Shown here piece after piece: positions 1-9,070 of a stretch of DNA of 64,000 bases. This DNA comes from Deefgea salmonis (GTDB lineage Bacteria; Pseudomonadota; Gammaproteobacteria; Burkholderiales; Chitinibacteraceae), in the NCBI RefSeq assembly GCF_020531905.1, contig NZ_JAJAWG010000002.1, forward strand, positions 310,001-374,000, given 5' to 3'. A program made the position numbers and the translations under genes. The notes beneath the pieces are model-generated. The model made no database searches and was not told where the DNA came from. It saw only the letters and a list, made by a program, of their open reading frames with translations. How positions within the stretch are numbered: the first letter of the stretch is position 1; each line of letters opens with the position of its first letter.

Positions 1-505
1 CAATCCAACCGCCGACGGCATGCACCACCACCGAGCCGGCAAAGTCATGAAAGGGCGCGCCAAACCAAGCTTTAAACACATCTTGCATGCCGAAATTATT
101 ATTCCACACCATGCCTTCAAAAAAGGGATAGATAAAGCCGACCAGTAAAAAAGTCGCTGCCGATTGTGGATGAAACTTGGCGCGCTCGGCAATGCCGCCA
201 GAAACAATGGCCGGAATGGCGGCAGCAAAAGTGAGTAAAAAGAAAAATCGAACCAGCTCAAAACCATGGTTTTGCAGCATGTCGCTGGCGGGGCCAAAAA
301 AATGCACGCCGTAGGCGATGCCGTAGCCAATAAAAAAATAAGCGATGGCGGATACGGCAAAGTCGGTCAAAATTTTAACTAAGGCATTGACCTGATTTTT
401 TTTGCGTACCGTACCTAATTCCAAAAAAGCAAAGCCGGCATGCATCGCCAAAATCATAATGGCGCCTAATAAAATAAATAAAACGTCGACACTACTCGCA
501 CTCAT
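1..505 (-). CDS. amt: Ammonium transporter, Amt family (N-terminal part, runs off left edge)
   Basis: This inner-membrane channel protein takes up ammonium. About 168 codons are visible from an ATG at 505, which is preceded by a good AGGGAG ribosome site; the C-terminal part lies outside the window. The translation opens with a hydrophobic helix and then reads FLELGTVRKKNQVNALVK, a stretch typical of the first two helices of Amt/Rh proteins. Further on it has WNNNFGMQD and a glycine-rich DFAGSVVVHAVGG segment, the conserved Amt pore region. It lacks the signal peptide found in E. coli AmtB, as do many short Amt proteins. A GlnK partner cannot be checked here because it would lie to the left. 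Confidence 0.9.
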   Translation of the reverse strand, partial: MSASSVDVLFILLGAIMILAMHAGFAFLELGTVRKKNQVNALVKILTDFAVSAIAYFFIGYGIAYGVHFFGPASDMLQNHGFELVRFFFLLTFAAAIPAIVSGGIAERAKFHPQSAATFLLVGFIYPFFEGMVWNNNFGMQDVFKAWFGAPFHDFAGSVVVHAVGGWI

Positions 506-676
506 TGCTTGCTCCCTTAGTGATCAGCTTGAAAACGGATCGGCACTAAAAGCAAGCATTATGCCATTGCCATCAAGTGATTGATTTAATAGGTTTATGG
601 CATTGGGTGCGGCAGATTGGTGCTCGATTACTGGCACTGCTGGTGCCAGCGGCGTGCCGCAATGGTGCGTTCGAGT

Positions 677-1462
677 TTATTTTGGTGCGCTTTTTTGCCG
701 TGCATGGCGAAAATAGCGGGTGTTGGCATAAAAGTCGGCGTCTTGCTCGGGCCACCATTGCGGGATGCCCAAATAAGGCAGTGGCGGCAATTGGCGCGGG
801 GTTTGTAGCGCGTGTTGCTCGATTTGTTCGGCAATTCGGCGATCGAGTTCTTGGCGCTGCGCGATTAAATCAAGCGCAAAAAAATCTGTATCGACTTGAA
901 TCGGCCAGCATTTACCGGTTAGGCCAATAAATGGTTGTAATAGGTTCTCTAGCGTAGCGTGGCCAAAAACAAAGGCGCTGATTTCTTGGCCCCATGCTTT
1001 GGCTTCGTCAACAAATAAGGTCTGCCATTGATGCGCGACCATCAGCTCAAGCAGCGCCGGGCGGCTATACGGCAAAATTAGGCCGCATTCATCAAATAAG
1101 GTGGCGGCATCGCGTACTGGCCCACGGATTTTGCTATCGGGATCGGCTTGCATCGCTTTAAAGTGCAGCGCATTGAGTGCCACTTTGCTTTTGGGATAGG
1201 CTTGCCAAATGGTGGCGTTAAACGTGTCATGCCAGTTTAAGCGCGTCGCGACACGGCCTTTTTGGTAGATTTCAAGCTCGTAATATTCGGTGATGCTATC
1301 GGGATCAACAAACTGAATACGTGCGCCACCGTGAGTTTGGATCGGCTCGCTGACCGTTAGCCAATCGGCGTGCAATGGGGCTTGGGAAAAGCGTTGTAGA
1401 TAGGGTAAAACCGGTGCAAAAGCAGGGGTGGTCGAGAAAAAATCAAGGGGCCAAGAGGTCAT
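677..1462 (-). CDS. DUF3025 family protein
   Basis: This 261-residue protein has no known function. It fits the DUF3025 family of Beta- and Gammaproteobacteria: a central segment with ALNALHFKAM, followed by a RDAATLFDECGLIL block and a conserved FGHATLENLLQP motif. No signal peptide or membrane segment is visible, so it is probably cytoplasmic. I use the ATG at 1462 because the in-frame codon at 1471 is only TTG and neither has a clear ribosome site. It lies just downstream of tpx on the same strand, but the hairpin at 1480-1509 probably separates the two transcripts. Confidence 0.75.
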   Translation of the reverse strand: MTSWPLDFFSTTPAFAPVLPYLQRFSQAPLHADWLTVSEPIQTHGGARIQFVDPDSITEYYELEIYQKGRVATRLNWHDTFNATIWQAYPKSKVALNALHFKAMQADPDSKIRGPVRDAATLFDECGLILPYSRPALLELMVAHQWQTLFVDEAKAWGQEISAFVFGHATLENLLQPFIGLTGKCWPIQVDTDFFALDLIAQRQELDRRIAEQIEQHALQTPRQLPPLPYLGIPQWWPEQDADFYANTRYFRHARQKSAPK

Positions 1463-1479
1463 AAAATTCAAAAATCAAG

Positions 1480-1509
1480 CAGGGTTAAACAGTGCGAAGT
1501 TTAACCCTG
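1480..1509 (-). terminator. Hairpin terminator after tpx
   Basis: An 11-bp inverted repeat (CAGGGTTAAAC and its complement) with an 8-base loop lies immediately downstream of the tpx stop. Read on the minus strand, T-rich sequence follows it. Confidence 0.6.
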
Positions 1510-1518
1510 ATCGGGCGC

Positions 1519-2019
1519 TTAAGCTAAAACTTTCAATGCTGCTTCATAGTTAGGCTCGTCTTTAATGTCGGCAACGAGTTCAGCATGCAGCACTTGATCA
1601 TTGCCATCCAACACAATCACCGCACGTGCAGCAACGCCAGCCAGTGGTGCGCTGGTGATGTCAACGCCGTAATTGGCCAAAAACTCACGGCCGCGCATGG
1701 TGGATAAATTCACTACATTTTCAATGCCTTCGGCACCGCAAAAGCGGCTTTGCGCGAATGGCAAATCAGCAGAAATGCACAATACCACGGTGTTTTCGAG
1801 TTTGGCGGCCGACTCGTTGAAATGACGCACTGACATCGCGCAAGTTGGGGTGTCAACGCTAGGGAAAATATTCAAAACTTTACGTTTGCCGGCCAGACTG
1901 GCCAAGCTCACGTCAGAAAGATCTTTAGCCACCAAGCTAAATGCCGGTGCGATGCTGCCAACGGTAGGGAAAGTACCGTTGAGGGTGACTGGATTGCCAC
2001 CAAGAGTCACTGATGCCAT
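1519..2019 (-). CDS. tpx: Thiol peroxidase Tpx (atypical 2-Cys peroxiredoxin)
   Basis: Tpx reduces hydrogen peroxide and alkyl hydroperoxides using thioredoxin. The 166-residue protein matches the family length. It has the peroxidatic cysteine at residue 60 in SVDTPTC and the resolving cysteine at residue 94 in SRFC, the spacing known from E. coli Tpx, plus the conserved STMRGREF segment. The ATG at 2019 has an AAGGAG site at good spacing; an upstream in-frame start would add 11 residues outside the family. The neighbour upstream (2211-2756) is a cysteine-free paralogue, so the pair looks like an old duplication. Confidence 0.95.
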   Translation of the reverse strand: MASVTLGGNPVTLNGTFPTVGSIAPAFSLVAKDLSDVSLASLAGKRKVLNIFPSVDTPTCAMSVRHFNESAAKLENTVVLCISADLPFAQSRFCGAEGIENVVNLSTMRGREFLANYGVDITSAPLAGVAARAVIVLDGNDQVLHAELVADIKDEPNYEAALKVLA

Positions 2020-2160
2020 GTAATGCTCCTTAGTTTTATATGAATGCTGCATGAAAGTAAGTGGGGCTGTTTAAGTAAAAAAAAAGCACCGCAGCGCTGA
2101 TTTAATCTTATTTTCTTTGGATGAAAGTTGCGGGGTAAGTCGGGCATACTTTGCCGACGC

Positions 2161-2198
2161 AAAAACGCCAAGATGGATCAAGACCCAATCTTGGCGGT
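2161..2198 (-). terminator. Terminator after the cysteine-free Tpx paralogue
   Basis: A 9-bp inverted repeat (CGCCAAGAT and complement) is followed on the minus strand by TTTTTG. It lies 13 bases past the stop of the paralogue and would separate its transcript from tpx. Confidence 0.65.
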
Positions 2199-2210
2199 GT
2201 ATTGCTGATT

Positions 2211-2756
2211 TTATTCGACGCTCAGGACTTCTATTTCGGTGACGACGATCGCTGGTGGATCGAGTAAATCCAGTGCCGATTGATAGTTGGGCTCGGCATT
2301 GAGATCACTCACCAGCTCGGAATACAAAATGGTGTCGTCGACATCCAGCGCAAATAAGGCGGTGGTCATCAGGCCCGATAGTGGAATATCGGTAATCATC
2401 ACGCCGTAGTCTTTATGAAAATCACGCCCGCGTAGGGTCGACATCAGCTGGATTTTACGAAAGCCTTCGCTATCCATAATGCGTGATAGTGCATAGGGGG
2501 TATCGACCGATACCGTCATGATGACGGTGTTTTTCAGCAGATACCCAATGGTTTCGAGTTTTCTAGCAATGGTTAAGCCAATCGCCGCATCTAAGCTGGG
2601 CACCACGGCGATGAGTTTTCTTTGCCCCCAAAATTTGGATAGTGGCACATCGAGTAATTGAATGTCGACCAGCATAAAGCTATGTGCGGTTTCACCAGCG
2701 CGGGGAAACCGACCACCAATACTGACTGGGGTGCTATTGAGCATAACGGTCGACAT
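2211..2756 (-). CDS. Degenerate Tpx-like protein without any cysteine
   Basis: This 181-residue protein aligns end to end with the neighbouring Tpx: same N-terminal strand, SVDTPYALSRI in place of [25 protein letters not shown] in place of [14 protein letters not shown], and an equivalent C-terminal LVSDLNAEPNYQSAL. The catalytic segment SVDTPTC has become SLDAAIG and the resolving cysteine position is isoleucine; the whole protein contains no cysteine. It cannot be a cysteine-based peroxidase. The frame is open, has a good CGGAG ribosome site and its own terminator, so it is probably expressed, perhaps as a binding or regulatory protein. A C-terminal extension of about 15 residues is absent from Tpx. 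Confidence 0.8.
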   Translation of the reverse strand: MSTVMLNSTPVSIGGRFPRAGETAHSFMLVDIQLLDVPLSKFWGQRKLIAVVPSLDAAIGLTIARKLETIGYLLKNTVIMTVSVDTPYALSRIMDSEGFRKIQLMSTLRGRDFHKDYGVMITDIPLSGLMTTALFALDVDDTILYSELVSDLNAEPNYQSALDLLDPPAIVVTEIEVLSVE

Positions 2757-2815
2757 GGATGATCTCCGGAATTAATTTGTCAGTATGACTTTGATTGTCA
2801 TAAAAACAAGCAATC

Positions 2816-4024
2816 TTAATAAAACCAGAACAGAGAATAGCCGGTGGAATGTAACTCGCCTAAATCAAGCTGTAAGAATGCAGGGATTTCTTCGTTGGCT
2901 TCGATACGGTCTTGCTGACGCTCGTTTTGCACTAAATACTGCTTGGCGGTGAACACTTTGCGCACGATAACGCGTTCATTGTCATCGGTCAGTGTGAGCT
3001 CTAGCTTGGGCAAGGCTTGAGCAAAAGGCGCAAGATTCCGTAAGGTGGCATTGAGCTGAATTAAGCGCGGATTATTGGGGATGAAGCTGAGCTCTGAATA
3101 TTCCGAGCGCAGTAATTGCGCTTTTTGTGGCAGCGGCATAGTGCAATCGAGCTTGGCGCACAGGGCCAAATATTTGGGGCGTAAAATAGGAAAATCTTGG
3201 CTGAGCTCCAGCCGGAATTGATACAGCAATTGCAACACCAAAATCATCAATGCCAAGAAGCTAGCTAGCGCCCACCATCCGGTGTGTTGCGCGGTTTTTT
3301 TGTTGGGGATAAATAAATCGTCATCGCTGAGAATCGGCTGATATTCAGCTTGTTCAGCTTGATTGTCGATTTCAACTTGGCTTGGCTTTGGTGCGCTGCT
3401 TAGCGGCGGACGGATCTCTTCTGTCTGCGCTACAGCGGCCAAAGCCAGTTCAATTTCCATTGCCAGTGTCGGGTCTTGTGCTGCGCTTGGCGCAATGGGT
3501 GTTTCTACGTGGCTTGGCGCTACGCGGTCTTTCTCGAGTGCGGGCTCGTCACTGCGGCGAGTGTTGCGAGCGAGCACTTCAAATTGGAGTAAATCGATTT
3601 CTTGGGCAATATCATCGGGTATATTGCTGTCGTCTTTGTTGATTAAAGGCTGTGGCTCAATACCCTGATGATTAGTGAGTGTGTCGCTGGGCTCAAATAC
3701 AGTTGCGATGGTGTCATGGCGGAGTGGATCTTCGGGCTCAGCTGGAAATGCTGGCGCGGATAGTGCGCTGCTAACTGGCTCGCTGGTAACGGTCTCGCTG
3801 GTAACGGCCTCGCTGGCGATGATTTCACTGGCATTGATTTCATCGGTAATGGCGTCGTCAGACGAGTTTGGCCCATTGTCAGCAATGGGCGCTTGCATAA
3901 AATCAGGGGCATGAAACACAAACGCACAGCGGCCACAGCGCACCTTACCTTGGTGCGCTGCGAGCTGCTGATCTGTTACCCGAAAAGCGGTGCTGCAATT
4001 GGGGCAGCAGGTGATTTGGTTCAT
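2816..4024 (-). CDS. Zinc-ribbon / DUF3426 membrane protein
   Basis: The N-terminus carries an MJ0042-type zinc ribbon with CxxC pairs at residues 7-10 and 30-33. A long acidic, low-complexity linker follows (about residues 45-240), with repeated IIASEAVTSETVTSE-like units. A single transmembrane helix sits near residues 246-266 and a C-terminal DUF3426 domain would lie on the far side of the membrane. This layout is standard for the family, which usually sits directly after prmA, as here (13-base gap). The function is unknown. Confidence 0.85.
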   Translation of the reverse strand: MNQITCCPNCSTAFRVTDQQLAAHQGKVRCGRCAFVFHAPDFMQAPIADNGPNSSDDAITDEINASEIIASEAVTSETVTSEPVSSALSAPAFPAEPEDPLRHDTIATVFEPSDTLTNHQGIEPQPLINKDDSNIPDDIAQEIDLLQFEVLARNTRRSDEPALEKDRVAPSHVETPIAPSAAQDPTLAMEIELALAAVAQTEEIRPPLSSAPKPSQVEIDNQAEQAEYQPILSDDDLFIPNKKTAQHTGWWALASFLALMILVLQLLYQFRLELSQDFPILRPKYLALCAKLDCTMPLPQKAQLLRSEYSELSFIPNNPRLIQLNATLRNLAPFAQALPKLELTLTDDNERVIVRKVFTAKQYLVQNERQQDRIEANEEIPAFLQLDLGELHSTGYSLFWFY

Positions 4025-4037
4025 GCGCGAAATTTAC

Positions 4038-4934
4038 TCATTCAGCAGATTGGTGAGTACCGGAGAGGCAAACCCAACCTTCGTGCTCGGCAGCGGGCGC
4101 AAAATCAAACCATTGGCTGTAAATGGCGATAATTTCATGCGCTTGTTCGGCCAAAATGCCCGATAGCACAATTTTGCCACCGCTACGGCAACGGCTGGCC
4201 AGTAATGGCGCTAATGCTTTGAGCGGATTGGTCAGAATATTGGCCACGACCACGTCATAGGTTTTGCTCGGTGCGGCATCAGGCAAATAAAACTGCGCCA
4301 CCACGTTGTTTTGTTCGGCATTTTGCCGGCTGGCGGTCATCGCTTGGGCATCGATATCGACGCCATCGGTGTCACCCGCGCCAAGTTTGAGCGCTGAAAT
4401 CGCTAAAATCCCGCTGCCACAGCCGTAATCAAGCACGTTTTCACCACCAACGAGGTTGGCGTCTAGCCACTGCAAACACAGGCGAGTCGTTGGGTGGCTG
4501 CCGGTACCAAAGGCTAAGCCCGGGTCAAGCTGGATGCTCACTGCAGTGGGATCTGGGCATTCGTGCCATGTTGGGGTAATCCACAGACGCGGTGAAATTG
4601 GAATCGGATCAAATTGCGATTGGGTTAAGCGCACCCAATCTTGATCGGCGACGTCGACAATTTCAAAATGCGGCGCAGGCAGCTGCAGGACTTGCGCTGC
4701 ATGCTCAACAATGGTGGCAACATCCATGTCAACGTCAAACAGCGCCACTACAATGCTGGTTTCCCACAGTTGATCGACCGGTTCACCCGGTTCGCCAAAA
4801 ATCGGTTTTTCAGCGTCGGTGCCCGCTGCTGCGTCTTCAATCGACACGGAAAGCGCGCCCAAATCAAATAAGGTGTCCGAATAGCCTTCTGCTTGTGCAG
4901 AATCGGTTGTTAGGCGGAGTTCTTGCCATGCCAT
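4038..4934 (-). CDS. prmA: Ribosomal protein L11 methyltransferase
   Basis: PrmA uses S-adenosylmethionine to trimethylate ribosomal protein L11 in the cytoplasm. The 298-residue product has the family N-terminus MAWQELRL, an acidic linker domain, the SAM-binding VLDYGCGSGILAI motif near residue 165 and the substrate-site VVANILTNPL motif. The ATG at 4934 gives the family length; an in-frame GTG further upstream would add 16 unrelated residues. It is followed after 13 bases by the DUF3426 gene, probably in one operon. Confidence 0.95.
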   Translation of the reverse strand: MAWQELRLTTDSAQAEGYSDTLFDLGALSVSIEDAAAGTDAEKPIFGEPGEPVDQLWETSIVVALFDVDMDVATIVEHAAQVLQLPAPHFEIVDVADQDWVRLTQSQFDPIPISPRLWITPTWHECPDPTAVSIQLDPGLAFGTGSHPTTRLCLQWLDANLVGGENVLDYGCGSGILAISALKLGAGDTDGVDIDAQAMTASRQNAEQNNVVAQFYLPDAAPSKTYDVVVANILTNPLKALAPLLASRCRSGGKIVLSGILAEQAHEIIAIYSQWFDFAPAAEHEGWVCLSGTHQSAE

Positions 4935-5071
4935 GATGCGGTTCCTAAGTTCGGTAGGGACGTATTTTGCCACGAACCGCACCCGCTCGACGAAAAAGCT
5001 TGTTGTGCTTGTTTACTTGGCATCGCAACGAAGTTGAGGATGGGCTACAAAATCGCAGTCAAAGTCCACGC

Positions 5072-5683
5072 TTAAGCCAATACGATCAACTCGCCATACA
5101 GCAAATAGCATGCCGTTAGCGCCAGCAACGAAGCCATGATGCCGTTAAATAGTTTGAGGTTTTTTGGCACCAGCAAATGGTGGCGTAATGCATCACCCAA
5201 CCACGCCCATACGGCAATACACGGCAAATTAATCAGCGCGCAAATCAGCGCCAAACTGAGTACCGCGCCCAGATTTGCTGGCCCGTGCGGCAAAAACAAA
5301 ATCACCGTATTGAGGACCATCACCCACGCTTTGGGATTGATCCACTGAAACGCCGCCGCCGCCAAAAACGACATCGGCCGCGCAACTTGTTGGCCTTCGG
5401 GTGAGGCGGCACGCCAAATCTGCATTGACAACCACAGCAAGTAAGCGCAACCGATGACGCCCAAAATCGGCCGAACGCTACTGAGTACCGCCATTATCCA
5501 CGCCAAAAACATGCCGACTAAAAACACCTGCACCGCATGGCCAATACTAATTCCCAGCAGATGCGGTAGGGTGCGGCGAAAACCAAAATTGCCACCTGAA
5601 GCGGCGAGCATTAAATTATTCGGTCCCGGCGTGACCGACATAATGGCGACATAAGTTAGTAATGCAATATTCAGCACAAGCAC
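5072..5683 (-). CDS. LysE/RhtB-family amino acid exporter
   Basis: This is an inner-membrane exporter of about 203 residues with six predicted hydrophobic helices. The hallmark TPGPNNLMLAASG motif after the first helix and the QWINPKAWVM motif in the middle identify the LysE/RhtB superfamily; the substrate cannot be read from sequence. The start is uncertain: GTG codons at 5683 and 5677 both precede the first helix and give the family length, while a GTG at 5794 would add a 37-residue extension that does not look like the family. Confidence 0.85.
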   Translation of the reverse strand: MLVLNIALLTYVAIMSVTPGPNNLMLAASGGNFGFRRTLPHLLGISIGHAVQVFLVGMFLAWIMAVLSSVRPILGVIGCAYLLWLSMQIWRAASPEGQQVARPMSFLAAAAFQWINPKAWVMVLNTVILFLPHGPANLGAVLSLALICALINLPCIAVWAWLGDALRHHLLVPKNLKLFNGIMASLLALTACYLLYGELIVLA

Positions 5684-5921
5684 CTCGGCAAAAAAATGAG
5701 CCTTGATAGTAGGGGGGATTTCAGTGGCATGACAGAGGCATTGCCGGGACGAATTGAGGGTTACAGTTTGATTGATCGTGAGGTACAGATGCACTGGACT
5801 GGTTTTTCAGGCCCAAGTCGATGAGGGTGGGATAGCCGCGATGCTCAATTTGAATGTCCGCGTTTTTTATGAGGTATTCATCCGCCGCCGATATCGATGG
5901 CGGGCTAGGGCCCAATACGGT
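5684..5921. other. Intergenic, no gene seen
   Basis: Open frames here are short and not protein-like. The stretch probably holds the promoter of the LysE-type gene. The 265-bp repeat begins at its right end. Confidence 0.4.
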
Positions 5922-6186
5922 GTTCAGATTTGGTGTTGATGCTGTGCCGCGCTCGTCGAGCTGGGGCTTAAAATCCCGTCTAAGCGCACCGAGTGAGGAG
6001 AGAGACAAACGGGTTTATCGTTTGGCTCACGACAATCGAGGGCACAGCGGAGCTGGGCGCGCTCGGGTCGCCTTTCTTTTCCCCCATTTTCTTTGGCGAA
6101 TCAAAGAAAATGGGGTCCCCGTCGCGGACTGCGACTGTAAAACAATGTGCCGCAGGCACTTAAAACCAGCAACACGTAATCTGAAC
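5922..6186 (+). repeat. 265-bp MITE-like repeat, copy 1 (full length)
   Basis: The element begins GTTCAGATT and ends AATCTGAAC. The first and last 20 bases are imperfect inverted repeats, GTTCAGATTtgGTGTTGaTG against GTTCAGATTacGTGTTGcTG. The interior contains an inverted repeat of the type CCCATTTTCTTTG / CAAAGAAAATGGG and a block reading CGTTTGGCTCACGACAATCG. A second copy of exactly 265 bp lies inverted at 48829-49093 and a deleted one at 60605-60820. It ends 31 bases before the acc operon terminator. No clear target-site duplication is visible. Confidence 0.85.
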
Positions 6187-6216
6187 AGCACCGTTGGTTT
6201 GCCAAGAGCAAAATAA

Positions 6217-6244
6217 AAAACGGAGCCCTTGGGCTCCGTTTTCT
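6217..6244 (-). terminator. Terminator of the accB-accC operon
   Basis: AACGGAGCCC and its complement form a 10-bp stem with a 2-3 base loop; on the minus strand it is followed by TTTTTTATTTT. It lies 17 bases beyond the accC stop. Confidence 0.85.
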
Positions 6245-6260
6245 CGGGTTACTGCGAGAT

Positions 6261-7640
6261 TTACTGCGATGCGGCCGTTTTTGCTGCAATCAATTTGCGA
6301 ATTTCCGGCATTTGATGCTCAAGGTAATGAATGCTGGTTTCACCTTTGACAAATTCGGCATCCACCAAGAGCTGCTGATGCAGTGGGATATTGGTTGAAA
6401 TCCCTTGCACCACCATTTCGGACAATGCGATGCGCATCTTCGCAATCGCTTGCTCACGGGTATCGCCGTAAGTAATGATTTTGCCAATCATGCTGTCATA
6501 GTTCGGCGGCACAAAATAGCCTTGATACACGTGCGAATCCACCCGAACGCCCGGGCCACCTGGGGTGTGATACGTGGTGATCCGGCCCGGACTTGGGAAG
6601 AAATTAAGTGGATCTTCGGCATTGATCCGGCATTCAATCGCATGACCGTGGAGTTTAACGTCTGCTTGGGTGTAGCGCAGTGGCAAGTTGGCTGCGACCC
6701 GAATTTGCTCTTGCACAATGTCGATGCCGGTAATCAGCTCAGTCACTGGATGCTCAACTTGTACGCGGGTATTCATCTCGATAAAGAAGAACTCACCATT
6801 TTCATACAAGAATTCAAACGTACCCGCGCCACGGTAGCCCATGCGGCGGCACGCTTCGGCGCAAGACTCGCCAATGCGCTCGCGCTGCTCTTCGGTAATG
6901 CCCGGTGCTGGCGCTTCTTCGAGTACTTTTTGGTGGCGACGTTGCATTGAGCAATCGCGCTCGCCCAAATAAATCGCATTGCCGTGCTGGTCAGCCAAAA
7001 TTTGGATTTCGATATGGCGTGGATTTTGCAAATAGCGTTCCATATACACCACCGGATTGCCAAAGGCTGCGCCGGCTTCCGCTTGTGTCATCGCTACGGC
7101 AGCAAGTAAGTCTTCTTCGCGCTCAACCACGCGCATACCGCGACCACCACCACCACCAGCGGCCTTAATGATGACTGGATAGCCGACTTTACGGCCAATC
7201 TTAATCATTTCAGCGTCATCATCTGGCAATGCGCCGTCCGAGCCCGGTACGCAAGGTACGCCAGCGGCTTTCATTGCATCTTTGGCCGACACTTTGTCGC
7301 CCATTAAACGAATGGTTTCTGGACGTGGACCGATAAACACAAAGCCCGATTCTTCGACTCTTTGGGCAAAATCAGCGTTTTCTGACAAAAAGCCATAACC
7401 TGGGTGGATCGCTTCGGCTTCGGTGACTTCGGCCGCCGAAATCAACGCCGCCATATTCAGGTAGCTTTGCGCCGAAGGATTGGGGCCGATGCAGACTGAT
7501 TCATCTGCCAGCTTGACGTATTTGGCTTCACGATCAATTTCTGAATGCACCACGACGGTTTTGATGCCCATTTCACGGCAGGCACGCAAGATACGCAGTG
7601 CAATCTCGCCGCGATTGGCAATGAGGATTTTTTTAAACAT
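6261..7640 (-). CDS. accC: Biotin carboxylase subunit of acetyl-CoA carboxylase
   Basis: AccC carboxylates the biotin on AccB using ATP and bicarbonate, the first step of malonyl-CoA and fatty acid synthesis. The 459-residue protein begins [18 protein letters not shown], has the glycine-rich ATP-grasp loop [11 protein letters not shown], and the metal and bicarbonate site [14 protein letters not shown]. The ATG at 7640 has a GGAG site; upstream in-frame codons run into a simple repeat and are not coding. It follows accB on the same strand, but the two are separated by 162 bases containing a GTGAGTG-type repeat, which is longer than usual. Confidence 0.97.
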   Translation of the reverse strand: MFKKILIANRGEIALRILRACREMGIKTVVVHSEIDREAKYVKLADESVCIGPNPSAQSYLNMAALISAAEVTEAEAIHPGYGFLSENADFAQRVEESGFVFIGPRPETIRLMGDKVSAKDAMKAAGVPCVPGSDGALPDDDAEMIKIGRKVGYPVIIKAAGGGGGRGMRVVEREEDLLAAVAMTQAEAGAAFGNPVVYMERYLQNPRHIEIQILADQHGNAIYLGERDCSMQRRHQKVLEEAPAPGITEEQRERIGESCAEACRRMGYRGAGTFEFLYENGEFFFIEMNTRVQVEHPVTELITGIDIVQEQIRVAANLPLRYTQADVKLHGHAIECRINAEDPLNFFPSPGRITTYHTPGGPGVRVDSHVYQGYFVPPNYDSMIGKIITYGDTREQAIAKMRIALSEMVVQGISTNIPLHQQLLVDAEFVKGETSIHYLEHQMPEIRKLIAAKTAASQ

Positions 7641-7675
7641 AGGAACTCCGCGATCAGTGAGTGCTGCCGATTGGG

Positions 7676-7738
7676 GGGGAGTGGTGAGTGGGGAGTGGTG
7701 AGTGGTGAGTGGTGAGTGGGTTTTACTCACCACTCCCT
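7676..7738. repeat. Simple GTGAGTG-type tandem repeat between accB and accC
   Basis: The spacer holds several imperfect copies of GTGGTGAGTG followed by the inverted form TACTCACCACTCC. The RNA could fold into a long hairpin in the middle of the acc transcript. The copies differ by one or two bases, so the number is probably variable. Confidence 0.7.
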
Positions 7739-7802
7739 ATTCTCTACTCGTCTTATCCCCAGCTTCTTACTTCCCTAATCCCTAACCCGGCATCTCACAG
7801 AA

Positions 7803-8261
7803 TTAGCCAATAATAAACATGGGTTCGCCATATTCAACGGGCTGGCCGTTTTCGACCAAGATAGCTTTAATCACGCCGCTGTGTTCTGCTTCGATTTCAT
7901 TTAATAGTTTCATCGCTTCGATGATGCAGATCGTTTGGCCGGCAGTTACGCTTTGGCCGACTTCAACAAACGGTTTGGCATCTGGGCTTGATGAGCGATA
8001 AAACGAGCCAACCATCGGTGATTTTTGAGTATTGCCGGCCACCACAGGGGCTGCCGCTTCGCTGGTTTCAACGCTCACTGCAGGGGCTGGGGCGGCTGCT
8101 TGTTGCTGCGCTGGAACATGGTATTGCATCGGCTGCATGTATTGCGCATTAGCCACGGTGCGGGTGATGCGGACTTTTTCTTCGCCTTCAGTGACTTCTA
8201 GTTCGGCAATGCCAGATTCTTCAACTAAGTCGATCAATTTTTTAAGTTTACGTAGATCCAT
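7803..8261 (-). CDS. accB: Biotin carboxyl carrier protein of acetyl-CoA carboxylase
   Basis: AccB carries the biotin that shuttles the carboxyl group between AccC and the AccAD carboxyltransferase. The 152-residue protein has an N-terminal [17 protein letters not shown] helix, an alanine/proline/glutamine-rich linker (about residues 50-75) and a C-terminal biotinyl domain with the EAMKLLN motif; lysine 118 is the biotinylated residue. A hydrophobic thumb with SPMVGSFYR is present. It is the first gene of the acc pair; the promoter should lie between 8262 and 8407. Confidence 0.97.
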   Translation of the reverse strand: MDLRKLKKLIDLVEESGIAELEVTEGEEKVRITRTVANAQYMQPMQYHVPAQQQAAAPAPAVSVETSEAAAPVVAGNTQKSPMVGSFYRSSSPDAKPFVEVGQSVTAGQTICIIEAMKLLNEIEAEHSGVIKAILVENGQPVEYGEPMFIIG

Positions 8262-8407
8262 GTTGCAATCCCCTCTGAAAGGTCAAATGGGTGTCCTGTC
8301 GTGCAGGCCACCTTATGGTTTAAACAAATGTGCGTCAGTAAAATTGAGTGTTGTCTCGCGTACTCTATTTGCGTGGCTGTTGATCAGAAAACGGTTGTTT
8401 CGGCCTG

Positions 8408-8863
8408 TTATTTGGCCGATTTTAAGCGGTCGATGACAAACTCGAGTGCGTAGGCATAGCCTTTAGCCCCAAGGCCGCAGATCACGCCAATGGCAAGATC
8501 AGAAAAATAGGAGTGATGACGGAAGGTCTCCCGTGCATGTACATTCGATAAATGCACTTCAATGAAGGGGACTTTGACCCCTGCCAAAGCATCACGAATC
8601 GCCACACTGGTATGGGTGAACGCAGCGGGGTTGATCACGATATAATCCGTGCCGTCTTGTAATGCGGCATGGATGCGCTCGATGATTTCGTATTCGCGAT
8701 TGGATTGAAAAGTTTCGACTGAAACTTTATGGCTAGCACCCAAGTCAATCAGCTGTTGATTGATGCTGGCCAGTGTATTGCTACCGTAATGTTGGGGTTC
8801 ACGTAGTCCGAGTAAATTAAGGTTGGGGCCATGCAAAACCAGAATTTTACCAATGTCGGCCAT
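8408..8863 (-). CDS. aroQ: 3-dehydroquinate dehydratase, type II
   Basis: This shikimate-pathway enzyme converts 3-dehydroquinate to 3-dehydroshikimate. The 151-residue protein has the type II signatures: [10 protein letters not shown] at the N-terminus, the flexible-loop region with the conserved tyrosine and arginine (QSNREYEI), [16 protein letters not shown], and the [12 protein letters not shown] segment with the catalytic histidine. It lies directly upstream of accB-accC, an arrangement common in proteobacteria, and may be co-transcribed with them. Confidence 0.97.
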   Translation of the reverse strand: MADIGKILVLHGPNLNLLGLREPQHYGSNTLASINQQLIDLGASHKVSVETFQSNREYEIIERIHAALQDGTDYIVINPAAFTHTSVAIRDALAGVKVPFIEVHLSNVHARETFRHHSYFSDLAIGVICGLGAKGYAYALEFVIDRLKSAK

Positions 8864-9070
8864 TCGCGAACTCCTTGTAACGCAATGTAATCGACGGAGT
8901 TTGCCGCAAGTTCTGCGAACTTGTCCAGAAAAAGCGTGCTTTTTCTTTTTTACTGAAGGTGTAAACGATCGTTTTAAAACGTGCCTACGTCAATGTTGGC
9001 GCGGCTTATATCGATGTTTGCTGATACAATCTTGTAGTTTTGCTACATATGCGACGAAGGCGTTTTTTTA

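Noticed and set aside
3363-3914. Several frames on the plus strand opposite the DUF3426 linker
   Set aside because: Low-complexity shadows of a repetitive acidic linker; no ribosome site.
5854-6216. 120-residue frame, and a similar frame at 48784-49095
   Set aside because: Both lie inside the 265-bp repeat and look alike only because the DNA is repeated. The deleted copy at 60605 destroys the frame and no ribosome site is seen.
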